Source: Pseudomonadota bacterium
GTDB taxonomy: Bacteria; Myxococcota; UBA9042; PHBI01
Assembly: GCA_005772945.1 (NCBI GenBank)
Contig: SXIE01000122.1
Location: 1 to 5,930 of the forward strand
Length of the DNA stretch: 5,930 bases
Direction: 5' to 3'
Shown: in pieces, positions 1 to 5,728 of the stretch
Numbering within the stretch: the first letter of the stretch is position 1
Layout of the letters: the number at the start of each line of letters is the position of its first letter
Translations under genes and position numbers: made by a program
Notes under the pieces: generated by a model
What the model saw: only the letters and a program-made list of their open reading frames with translations
Told to the model about the DNA's origin: nothing
Databases searched by the model: none

Positions 1-415
1 CGAGCTCGCCGACGTTCCAGGCGGACACGAGAATGCGGCGCGAGGTCGGGTCGCGACGGATGAGGTCGATGGCCTGCTGGATCTGATCGATACCGGCCGC
101 GCCGGTGGGCGTGCCCGCGCCCCAGAAGCGCCATTGACGGCCATAAATGGGCCCGAGCTCGCCTTCCGGTGACGCCCAGGCGTCCCAGATCCCGGTCCCG
201 AGCGTGCCGATATTCGTCTCGCCGCGCAGGAACCAGAGGAGCTCCTTCTTGACGGAGTCGAAGACCACCTTCTTGGTCGTCACGAGCGGGAAGCCGTCGC
301 GCAGGTCATAACGACTCTGCGTCCCGAACACCGAGATCGTGCCGGTGCCCGTTCGGTCGGTGCGCGGCTCGCCGGACTCGAGGACGTGACGCAGCAAAGA
401 AAGATAGGTGTACAA
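1..415 (-). CDS. thyA: Thymidylate synthase ThyA, N-terminal 138 residues (gene runs off the left edge)
   Basis: ThyA methylates dUMP to dTMP using methylenetetrahydrofolate in the cytoplasm, the de novo thymine step for DNA synthesis. The visible part matches the family closely: DRTGTGT at 20-26 (Arg21 binds the dUMP phosphate), GFPLVTTKK at 41-49, [11 protein letters not shown] at 58-68, IWDAW at 76-80, GPIYGRQWR at 88-96, [14 protein letters not shown] at 125-138. Arg21 and Arg126/127 fall at the same numbers as in the E. coli enzyme (264 residues), which supports the chosen start. The catalytic Cys (146 in E. coli) would lie just beyond the left edge, so activity cannot be judged. The start is TTG at 415-413; no ATG or GTG is seen in frame just upstream, and GGGAGGA sits 5 nt before it. 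Divergent from the gene at 576. The first 138 residues are intact, without a frameshift. Identification is very secure. Confidence 0.97.
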   Translation of the reverse strand, partial: MYTYLSLLRHVLESGEPRTDRTGTGTISVFGTQSRYDLRDGFPLVTTKKVVFDSVKKELLWFLRGETNIGTLGTGIWDAWASPEGELGPIYGRQWRFWGAGTPTGAAGIDQIQQAIDLIRRDPTSRRILVSAWNVGEL

Positions 416-420
416 ACGAT

Positions 421-427
421 TCCTCCC
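421..427 (-). promoter_or_regulatory. Shine-Dalgarno of thyA that fixes the TTG start
   Basis: On the minus strand GGGAGGA is followed by five bases and then TTG. This strong ribosome-binding site makes the rare TTG codon the convincing start, because no ATG or GTG is in frame just upstream and the resulting N-terminus has the family length. Confidence 0.8.
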
Positions 428-558
428 GGCACGGCCGACGGCCGCGAACGTAGCGCGACCTCGCGCGGGTTGTCGATCACCACCACGCCGCTCTCGTCGC
501 GAGCCCGCCGGCACGTGCGCCCGAGCCTCGTCGGAACCGCTATCGCGCGTCGGCGGCC

Positions 559-579
559 CGCGCTATGAAGCGCGCATGA
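559..579 (+). promoter_or_regulatory. Hairpin and four-codon mini-ORF just before the 576 start
   Basis: Bases 559-563 (CGCGC) pair perfectly with 570-574 (GCGCG) across a six-base loop, ending two bases before the ATG at 576. Within it, ATG at 565 opens a four-codon frame (MKRA) whose TGA at 577-579 overlaps the ATG as ATGA. There is no good Shine-Dalgarno for 576 itself, so coupling from this mini-ORF or masking by the hairpin is possible. It may also be chance in such GC-rich DNA. Confidence 0.3.
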
Positions 580-1502
580 CTGCCCCGAGCGCCCCGACCC
601 AGCCCCCGACCGCTGTCACGTTCCCGCCGTTCGCGCCCACCTTGCCGTGGGCCCGCGAGGCGACCGCTCGCCTCATGGCGCACGTCGGGCTCGCGAACTT
701 CGCGGTCGATATCGAGCCCTTCGACGGTGGCCCGCATGCGGATCTCGGGCCCTGGCAGCCGGTCGTCCCGCGCTCCGAGGACGACGACACGGACTCGCCC
801 GTCGTCGCGTGGTTCGCCGGGTTTGCCTACGACGTCTGCCGCTTCGGACTCGACATGCGCTCCGTGACGGCGCCGGACATCCTGGTCGCGGCGCTGGCGC
901 GCGAGGTCGGGCACGCCCGTCAGCACCACGGGACGGTCGACGCGGCGCCTGCCGGTGCTTCGCGTGCGCGCGAGGTTTCGCGTCCGGAGTTCGACACCCG
1001 CGACTGGGCCGCGCATTTTGCTGCGGTCGATCGTGCTCGCGCGCTGACACGCCACGCCGGTCTTCCCGTGTTTCGCGTCGGTCGCTCCGAGAGTCGCATG
1101 CGCATCCTGTTTGCCGCCGCGGGCGTGGCGCTCGCGACGGCGGTCGCGCTCGCGCTCGGGCTCAGCACCGGCGTGTTCGCGGTCGTCGCGTTCGGCCTCT
1201 TGGTCGTCGGCGTCGCCATCGGCACGCGCTTCGAGAAGGCGGCGATCGACGAGTGCTCGGACTGCCCCGCCCTCATTCCGGCGGCGTCCGACACCTGCCC
1301 CGGATGCGGCGGCACGGTCGCCGGGCGCATCGCGTCGCGCGACGAGCGCCTGGGTGCGCGCGAGACACTCGAGTCCCCGCACGGCGCCCGCGACGACGAG
1401 CCCTGCGACGAAAACGAGGAGGCGAACGTCGGTGACGAGAGCGACGCGTGCAACCCCTGCGGCACCTGCGACAACCGCGCGACCGCGCCGAAATCGCCAT
1501 GA
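576..1502 (+). CDS. Membrane-anchored zinc-ribbon protein with a degenerate zincin-like (RExxH) domain
   Basis: 308 residues if begun at ATG 576. The frame stays open upstream to 408, but that extension is Arg/Pro-rich, overlaps thyA and looks non-coding. Visible parts: a Pro/Thr-rich N-terminus (1-24); a soluble domain (about 25-170) with AWFAGFAYDVCRFGLD at 78-93 and ALAREVGHARQHHG at 106-119; two hydrophobic helices at about 177-195 and 198-216; a zinc ribbon with CSDC at 227-230 and CPGC at 241-244; and a polar, acidic tail with three more cysteines (292, 295, 298). ALAREVGHARQHHG resembles the AHEVxHAxRxHHG zinc-protease motif of some uncharacterised bacterial proteins, but the first His is Arg109, so zinc proteolysis is doubtful. 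The resemblance is from memory. The gene converges on the tRNA-Ala/att end and diverges from thyA. Function is unknown; it could be a membrane scaffold or sensor, or an inactivated peptidase. Confidence 0.75.
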   Translation: MTAPSAPTQPPTAVTFPPFAPTLPWAREATARLMAHVGLANFAVDIEPFDGGPHADLGPWQPVVPRSEDDDTDSPVVAWFAGFAYDVCRFGLDMRSVTAPDILVAALAREVGHARQHHGTVDAAPAGASRAREVSRPEFDTRDWAAHFAAVDRARALTRHAGLPVFRVGRSESRMRILFAAAGVALATAVALALGLSTGVFAVVAFGLLVVGVAIGTRFEKAAIDECSDCPALIPAASDTCPGCGGTVAGRIASRDERLGARETLESPHGARDDEPCDENEEANVGDESDACNPCGTCDNRATAPKSP

Positions 1503-1756
1503 CGTCAGTCTCGCATCGGTTCGCTGCGCGCGCCCGCTCGCCTGCCCTCGTGCGCAAACTCCCCGGCGAACCCCAAGAGACCAAGTGGAGCCGGACGGAT
1601 TCGAACCGACGACATCCGCCTTGCAAAGCCAGAGGGTGCCCCGGTTAGGGGCCGCGCGACGAGTGCCGAAGAAATAGGCGGGCGCGGCATGGTGCAACTC
1701 GAGCCTCGTGCTTCCGACCCCTTGGAATTCTCGCGAGGAACATCCATTCGGGCGCC
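1503..1756. other. Intergenic region holding the left att repeat
   Basis: No credible gene lies here. The only recognisable content is the tRNA-derived repeat at 1567-1628. The short frames crossing it encode the kind of peptide that spuriously arises from translating a tRNA 3' half. From 1629 to 1756, on the island side, I see no gene, no clear terminator and no further tRNA sequence. Confidence 0.6.
1567..1628 (-). repeat. Left direct repeat (att-like): 3' tRNA-Ala remnant plus flank
   Basis: This stretch matches 5729-5790 in the same orientation at a constant offset of 4162 bases. Bases 1580-1628 are identical over 49 bp. Bases 1567-1579 match except for three positions (1576, 1577, 1579). 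Inside it, 1586-1628 on the minus strand equals tRNA-Ala positions 31 to 73: end of the anticodon stem, TGC anticodon loop, variable region, T arm, 3' acceptor strand and discriminator A. Identity stops abruptly at 1628, and no D arm or 5' acceptor strand follows, so this is not a functional tRNA. It is best read as the distal attachment site left when an element integrated into the 3' half of the tRNA. Confidence 0.85.
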
Positions 1757-2962
1757 CTACCCGTCCGGCCGCGCGGCGGCATCGACCGCGGTGCGCGCCC
1801 AGGCGCGGACGGCGACGAGCGTCGAGGGAGACACCGGCTGATTGTGCGCGAGCAGGAGCTGCGCAATCGTCCAGCGGCCGTCCGCTGCGCGCAGCTCGAG
1901 CGTCGCCCGCTCCGGCGCGAGCACCCTGAAGATGGCCGACGTGCGCCCGAAGCACGCGCGCGCGTAGGCCACCACGCAGTGGTGCATCTCCTGGCCTTCG
2001 GCCAAGAGCGCGTCGAGTGTCCCCACGTGGACGATGGCCGCGGTGCTCGGAATGGGTGGCGGCGGAAAGACGCGCGTGCCGAACGTGGCCGCCAGGCGAT
2101 CGAGGTCCTCGCGATTTCTGGCGAGATTGGCACGCTCGGTCCAGCGCCGGTGAAGGTGCTCGAGGTCTCGCGGCGCGCTGATCCGGCGAACGATGAGGTG
2201 CGCGTCTGGGATGCCGAGGAGGGCGCCGAGGTTGCAAGTGTCGTCGGCGATCTTGGCGATCGCGTGGCCAGCCCACGGATCGGAGGAGGCCAGGGCCTCG
2301 ACGACCGCGCGAACATGAAGATGGTGGCGCAGCGCGAGCGCAGCGTCGATCTGGTCGGAGGTGATCGGACCGCCGTGGTCGATCACGTCGCGGAGGTCGG
2401 CGCGCGCGAGGAGTCGGAAAACGCGCGCGCGGGTGTGTGCGTCACGTCGCGTCGGAGTCACGCGCTCGAGGAGGCGTACGTGACTCGGACGTGCGTCGCG
2501 TCCAAGGACCCAGGCGAGCAGATCGCGGCGCCGATGGCGGAGGTAGCTCTCATAGGCGAAGGCCGGAATCTGTCGATCGCCGAGCGCGGCGGCGAGGAGC
2601 CAAAGAAGGTTCGGGGCGGCGACGGCGAGCTCGCGGCCGGGCGCGTGACGAAGCAGTCGCAGCACCGTCAGCTCGAAGTCTCGATAGCCCTGCAGGAGGT
2701 CGAGGTGCTCCGCGGGGGTTGAACCCAGGTACTGCGCGATCGGGTGGTCGGGGTCGCTGGCGAGCGACGCGCCCGCAGCTCCGAAGACCTCCAAGCACGG
2801 GTCGCTAAGTTCGGCGTGCCACGCGCCGTCGCTCCAACGGTGGCAGGGGAGGCCCTCGGACCAGGGGCCGAAGCGGATGCGCACGTCGAGCTCAGGTCGC
2901 AGGTCGACGACCAGCGTGCGTTGGTCGGCGTCGTAGTGGGCGGCGTGGGGCTCGAGTCTCAT
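1757..2962 (-). CDS. PcfJ-like domain protein
   Basis: 401 residues from ATG 2962. The C-terminal region (about 305-375) has the layout of the PcfJ-like family: VGTLDALLAEGQEMHHCVVA at 313-332, with the Gly-x-x-Met-x-His-Cys-Val core at 323-330, then Tyr333, an IFRV strand at 344-347, ATLEL at 353-357, and W-x-x-x-Q at 364-368 followed by Asn374. The first 290 residues match nothing I recognise. They begin with a Trp/Cys-containing beta-rich stretch (LPCHRW at 38-43, SDPC at 53-56) and continue with Leu/Arg-rich helices. PcfJ was named from the conjugative plasmid pCF10, and related domains occur in many accessory regions, with no biochemical role known to me. The gene follows the 203-residue gene by 45 bp on the same strand, probably in one operon. 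No strong Shine-Dalgarno precedes ATG 2962, which fits translation as a second cistron. Last gene before the left att repeat. Confidence 0.82.
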   Translation of the reverse strand: MRLEPHAAHYDADQRTLVVDLRPELDVRIRFGPWSEGLPCHRWSDGAWHAELSDPCLEVFGAAGASLASDPDHPIAQYLGSTPAEHLDLLQGYRDFELTVLRLLRHAPGRELAVAAPNLLWLLAAALGDRQIPAFAYESYLRHRRRDLLAWVLGRDARPSHVRLLERVTPTRRDAHTRARVFRLLARADLRDVIDHGGPITSDQIDAALALRHHLHVRAVVEALASSDPWAGHAIAKIADDTCNLGALLGIPDAHLIVRRISAPRDLEHLHRRWTERANLARNREDLDRLAATFGTRVFPPPPIPSTAAIVHVGTLDALLAEGQEMHHCVVAYARACFGRTSAIFRVLAPERATLELRAADGRWTIAQLLLAHNQPVSPSTLVAVRAWARTAVDAAARPDG

Positions 2963-3007
2963 CGTCGGGCGCGATCTCTCGTGAAGGCTTGGGGATGCTG
3001 GTCGACC

Positions 3008-3619
3008 TCAAGCGCCACTTGCGAGCTCGGGACGCGTCCGCGCGAATCGCGTGCGCAGCGCCGCTCGGAGCTCGTTCGACACCTCATGCGCGACGCGCCA
3101 GAGGTAGGGTTCCCGGATGTGCGCATGTTCGTCCGGGTCGTCCGGATCGTGGATGCCTACGTGGTAGCAGTCGTCGCCGCGCGTCACGAGGTCCTTCATT
3201 CGCGCGGCGGATCGGCGCGATTCCGGTTGATAGCAGACGATGCCGACCCGGTACGTGCCGCCCCATACGAGGCCCACGAGCTCGCCCTCCTTGAAGGCGC
3301 AGGTGCGCGGATCGCGACCGCCCCAAGGGGCATCGAGATCGCCGGTGATCCGGCCGCGGACACTCCCCGCGGCGTCGTAGATCACGACCCGGAGTTTCTT
3401 GGGATAGGGCCCGACCACGAGCTCGGTGGCCTCATAGATCTGGTGGGACACGTCGGGGTCAGGGCCTCCCCGATCGGCCACGTAGCGACGTACCCAGCGA
3501 CGCGCTGCGGGCATGCTCGTGAAGAGGCCGAGCCGCCGCTCCGTTGCGCGCACGCCGTCCTGTGGCGGGCCGTCGAGGTAGGTCTCGCAGAGTTCGATGA
3601 TCGTCCGGCGGGGCTTCAT
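3008..3619 (-). CDS. Uncharacterised 203-residue protein, first gene of the minus-strand island pair
   Basis: I do not recognise a named family. The start is ATG 3619, five bases after a strong GGAGGAG; the frame stays open upstream to 3697, but that extension lacks such a site. The N-terminus is helical and Arg-rich (RRLGLFTSMPAARRWVRRYV at 28-47). The middle is beta-like: KLRVVIYDAAGSVRGRI at 75-91, then GRDPRTCAFKEGELVGLVWG at 101-120, YRVGIVCYQPES at 123-134 and GDDCYHVGIHD at 148-158, followed by an Asp/His-rich turn (159-167) and a C-terminal helix. The pattern GRxPxxCxFKxGxLVxxxxG, then GIV, then DDxYxV, resembles small uncharacterised proteins in other bacteria with an SH3-like barrel feel; this is from memory and weak. 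No signal peptide or membrane segment, so probably cytoplasmic. It leads the PcfJ-like gene and diverges from the TPR gene. Confidence 0.8.
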   Translation of the reverse strand: MKPRRTIIELCETYLDGPPQDGVRATERRLGLFTSMPAARRWVRRYVADRGGPDPDVSHQIYEATELVVGPYPKKLRVVIYDAAGSVRGRITGDLDAPWGGRDPRTCAFKEGELVGLVWGGTYRVGIVCYQPESRRSAARMKDLVTRGDDCYHVGIHDPDDPDEHAHIREPYLWRVAHEVSNELRAALRTRFARTRPELASGA

Positions 3620-3624
3620 GGTTT

Positions 3625-3631
3625 CTCCTCC
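3625..3631 (-). promoter_or_regulatory. Shine-Dalgarno of the 203-residue protein gene
   Basis: GGAGGAG on the minus strand lies five bases before the ATG at 3619. It selects this ATG over the longer upstream-extended frame and is the strongest ribosome-binding site among the island genes. Confidence 0.75.
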
Positions 3632-3809
3632 GAGTCGATATGGGCTCGCTCCGGGTCCTAGGGTCGCGACGATGCCCACGGCCCACACCCATGTCACGCA
3701 GGCTGCCGTCAGAACACCCGTTCAGTACGGCGAGCGGCACCAGGCCGCGTGTCATGGTCGGAACGCAATCAGCCATTCCACCACGCCGCCTCGAGCCGCG
3801 CTCAGCCGC

Positions 3810-3814
3810 AGGAG
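3810..3814 (+). promoter_or_regulatory. Shine-Dalgarno of the TPR gene
   Basis: AGGAG lies five bases before the ATG at 3820. It supports that start instead of the frame opening at 3640, whose extra 60 residues look like translated intergenic DNA. Confidence 0.65.
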
Positions 3815-3819
3815 TCTTC

Positions 3820-4902
3820 ATGACGACGTTCACCGAACCCCCTGAATCACCCCTTGGCCGGGCGCTCGCGAAGCGGTCGGGCGGCGACATCGACGGCGCG
3901 ATCGAGCTGCTGCTCGCGGCCGCCGGGGAATCGCTTGCCGACGCGAACCTCGCGGTCACGCTCGGCAAGATGCTGGCCGAGACGGGACAGTACGAGCGGG
4001 CCGATCCGTGGTTCCGCCATGCGATGAAGCTCGCACCCGACGACGTCGTGGTTCGCATGGGCTACGGCGCATTTCTCGGGGAGGTTGGGCAATTCGAGGA
4101 GGCCCGCAAGCTCCTGGGTGGGGTCCTGCGGGAGGTCCGCGTCATGCTCGGATCCGCGGCGCCGGAGGAACGCGCGGGGCTGGTCGGGCTCGAGGGCTTC
4201 ATCGCGAGCACCGAGATCAACCTCGCCCGGGCGGCCTTCGAAGCGGGTGACAGCGCGCTCGCGCGGGAGCTCGTAGCGCCGTGGCTGGCCGATGCGGATC
4301 ACTGGCCATCGGCGCACGCGGTGCTCGCCGATATCGTCGATCGCGACGGACTCGACCCGACGCAGGTCGCGGAGGTGGGGCTCGCCTCGGGGCACGTGTC
4401 GCCCTACATGGTGTGCCATCTCCTCGAGCGGATTGTCGACGCCGAGCCGTGTGACTTTGGGACGCTCGAGGGCGTGGTCGCGCGGGCGGACGGGTGCTTT
4501 GCGTTCGACTGGAAAGGGGTCGAGCCCCCGCTCGTGGAAGTCTTTGCGCGTGCGCGCGAGCTGTTCGCGCACGCGGTAATGCGAGGCGTGGTCGCGGCGG
4601 CGACCTGCCCGCGCCTGGCGGCACTCGTGGCGCATCCCGCGGCCGCGATGGACGGGGATGCAAATGAGGTGGAGGACGCGGCGACGGCGGTTTCGGACGA
4701 CGAGGGCGAGGACGAGGGCGAGGACGAGCACGACATCGACGTCGACGAGAAGAACCGATCGGTGGAGGCTCTTGCGCGCGCGTTCATCTGTCATTGGGCA
4801 AGCGTGCGTGACCGAATTGCGGTTCGAGAGCGATGCCGAGGAGATGGAGGACGAGGCCTCCGTGTTTGTCTATCGCCAGGACGCGTACGTGATCGCTGGT
4901 GA
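3820..4902 (+). CDS. TPR-repeat protein with acidic tail (3' end possibly frameshifted)
   Basis: 360 residues from ATG 3820. A TPR protein is expected to form a helical scaffold for protein contacts. Repeat-like units: 42-75 (ANLAVTLGKMLAETGQYERA then a WFRHAMKLAPD helix), 76-109 (YGAFLGEVGQFEEARKLL) and 132-165 (INLARAAFEAGDSALARELV), each with the Gly/Ala spacing and helix-turn-helix rhythm of TPRs. Residues 166-275 are helical but unassigned. Residues 293-310 form an acidic run built on a duplicated 12-bp unit (4702-4725). Residues after about 327 turn abruptly Arg/Gly-rich (VRDRIAVRERCRGDGGRG), unlike the rest, exactly where another frame starts to look coding. The natural C-terminus is therefore probably near 4800, and the last 30 or so residues are doubtful. 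No signal peptide or membrane segment. First gene of the plus-strand island pair; it diverges from the 203-residue gene. The partner is unknown. Confidence 0.78.
   Translation: MTTFTEPPESPLGRALAKRSGGDIDGAIELLLAAAGESLADANLAVTLGKMLAETGQYERADPWFRHAMKLAPDDVVVRMGYGAFLGEVGQFEEARKLLGGVLREVRVMLGSAAPEERAGLVGLEGFIASTEINLARAAFEAGDSALARELVAPWLADADHWPSAHAVLADIVDRDGLDPTQVAEVGLASGHVSPYMVCHLLERIVDAEPCDFGTLEGVVARADGCFAFDWKGVEPPLVEVFARARELFAHAVMRGVVAAATCPRLAALVAHPAAAMDGDANEVEDAATAVSDDEGEDEGEDEHDIDVDEKNRSVEALARAFICHWASVRDRIAVRERCRGDGGRGLRVCLSPGRVRDRW
4702..4725 (+). repeat. Two 12-bp tandem units coding the acidic EGED run
   Basis: GAGGGCGAGGAC occurs twice in tandem and encodes EGEDEGED in the TPR protein's acidic stretch. 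It is a small in-frame expansion, as expected of slippage in a low-complexity linker. Confidence 0.8.
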
Positions 4903-5281
4903 CGCCTCGTGCATCCAGGACGAGGAGGACGAGGACCACGAGTCGGACTTCGACGGCGTATTGCGACTTGCCGGCTGGAACGCCACCGAGTACGGGATCC
5001 AGATCATCCTCGGGCGCAGGTCTGGCCTCTGGTGTTTTCAGACGGGTGACGCCGAGTACCCCGCCGTTCCCGAGGCGGCCGCCGAGTCGCTCGTAGCCTT
5101 GTTCGAGCGCGGCGCCGCCGGGAGCGCACCGCGACGGATGCTTCGGCCGCTCGCGATCGATCGGAACTGGCTCGTCGAGGATGTAGGCACCTCCACATCC
5201 CAGGTCGTGCGCTTCGACGTCATCGCGGCGGATCAGTGGCCTATGGTGAACGCCGCGATGGCCATCGCGAGAGCTGAATGA
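4808..5281 (+). CDS. Uncharacterised 157-residue protein, or frameshifted C-terminus of the TPR gene
   Basis: Read from GTG 4808, giving MTELRFESDAEEMEDEASVF at 1-20, VYRQDAYVIAG at 21-31, an acidic stretch (38-49), GIQIILGRRSGLWCFQTGD at 63-81, AESLVALFERG at 92-102, a strand-rich region and a C-terminal helix. It has no recognised domain; the acidic, mixed alpha/beta composition looks like a real cytoplasmic protein. Upstream in this frame the translation becomes an Arg/Thr-rich run, so coding begins near 4800. It overlaps the TPR frame by 95 bp, too long for ordinary stop-start coupling. The start forms GTGA with a TGA at 4809-4811 in the third frame, so a single indel upstream would let the TPR gene end in a classic 4-bp overlap. 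Alternatively, one frameshifted gene. An ATG at 4844 is a weaker alternative start, and no clear Shine-Dalgarno precedes 4808. Confidence 0.65.
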   Translation: MTELRFESDAEEMEDEASVFVYRQDAYVIAGDASCIQDEEDEDHESDFDGVLRLAGWNATEYGIQIILGRRSGLWCFQTGDAEYPAVPEAAAESLVALFERGAAGSAPRRMLRPLAIDRNWLVEDVGTSTSQVVRFDVIAADQWPMVNAAMAIARAE

Positions 5282-5297
5282 ACATGGTGGTCCGTTC

Positions 5298-5381
5298 GTG
5301 AGGCACGCGGACTTCCGCGTACCCTCGCTCGACTACGACACCAGGCTCTTCCGGAGGGCGCGAGCATCGAAAACGCAGTGA
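5298..5381 (+). other. 27-codon frame overlapping the integrase start (doubtful)
   Basis: GTG 5298 opens a 27-residue basic peptide ending at TGA 5379-5381, overlapping the GTG at 5378 as GTGA. It has no Shine-Dalgarno and no recognised motif. It could be a broken upstream reading frame or chance. The 96 bp between 5282 and 5377 otherwise show nothing identifiable. Confidence 0.2.
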
Positions 5382-5610
5382 CGCTTCGCGCGAAACGTAT
5401 CACGGCCGCCAAGAAGGTCTCGTCCCCGCTCTCGACGCTGGGCGTGCCGCCCGCCCTTGGCGACTACGCGAGATCGTGGCTGGCGGCGCGCACCTCGACG
5501 ATGAAGCGTAGCGCCGTGCTCTCGTACGCGGCGATCTTCGAGGAGCACGTCTTGCCGAAGCACGGGCAGCTTCGGGTCGACCGAACCACCCGCGAGCACG
5601 TTCAGACGTG
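5378..5610 (+). pseudogene. Tyrosine recombinase (phage-type integrase), N-terminal fragment only
   Basis: Intact relatives are site-specific recombinases that integrate and excise elements at att sites using a catalytic Arg, His-x-x-Arg and Tyr. From GTG 5378, a basic N-terminal arm (RAKRITAAKK at 4-13) is followed by the core-binding SAM-like domain (about 27-75): LGDYARSWLAAR at 27-38, a helix around SAVLSYAAIFEEHVLPKHG (45-63), and LRVDRTTREHV at 65-75, typical of the end of this domain. After residue 75 the similarity is lost; the frame continues out of family through the att repeat and antisense into the tRNA gene. No catalytic domain is present, so the protein cannot recombine DNA. Its place about 120 bp from the tRNA att site is the standard island integrase position. 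A short run at 5670-5700 in another frame (LKRLPAEKQMV) might be a remnant of the original C-terminus; this is weak. Confidence 0.7.
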
Positions 5611-5697
5611 CCCCGAGCGAAGCGCGGCGCCCCAAGTGAGGATGGGGCCCCACGGAGAATGCGCAGCATTTGAAGCGCTTGCCCGCCGAGAAACAGA

Positions 5698-5723
5698 TGG
5701 TGGGAGTTGGTGGTGGGAGTTGG
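5698..5723. repeat. 13-bp perfect tandem duplication beside the right att repeat
   Basis: TGGTGGGAGTTGG occurs twice back to back, ending six bases before the att-like repeat at 5729. Iterated short repeats beside an att core can be integrase arm or excisionase sites, but no third copy is seen and slippage is equally possible. Confidence 0.6.
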
Positions 5724-5728
5724 CCGAC

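Larger units (their letters stand above)
3620..3819. promoter_or_regulatory. Divergent intergenic region of the island, expected to hold both promoters
   Basis: The 200 bp separate two divergent starts, each with a good Shine-Dalgarno, so promoters for both pairs should lie here. I see no confident -35/-10 pair. A perfect 5-bp GC stem lies at 3734-3738 and 3744-3748 around the loop ACCAG and could be an operator or attenuator-like hairpin, or chance. The open frames through the region do not look coding. Confidence 0.45.

Noticed and set aside
1500..1507. Palindrome TGACGTCA at the stop codon of the RExxH gene
   Set aside because: An eight-base palindrome is expected by chance; there is no promoter context.
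1273..1626. Minus-strand frame starting MQGGCRRFESVRLHLV, with a twin at 5333-5788
   Set aside because: The shared peptide is translated tRNA-Ala 3' sequence, a well-known source of spurious proteins. The shared start reflects the direct repeat, not homologous genes.
540..2276. Very long minus-strand open frame (578 codons) spanning the RExxH gene, the left att repeat and the end of the PcfJ-like gene
   Set aside because: The translation is a monotonous Arg/Ala/Pro-rich shadow without domains, and it crosses the tRNA remnant and two well-supported genes.
1844..2722. Plus-strand open frame of 292 codons antisense to the PcfJ-like gene
   Set aside because: The minus strand carries a recognisable domain in the same span; this frame has no motif and is explained by high GC.
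3700..3795. Possible extra tRNA in the divergent intergenic region (minus-strand GGTGGAATGGCTGA resembles a class II tRNA start)
   Set aside because: No matching anticodon arm, T arm or 3' acceptor strand could be found.
3847..4794. Minus-strand open frame of 315 codons antisense to the TPR gene
   Set aside because: Arg/Val/His-rich shadow with no domain; the TPR pattern on the plus strand is convincing.
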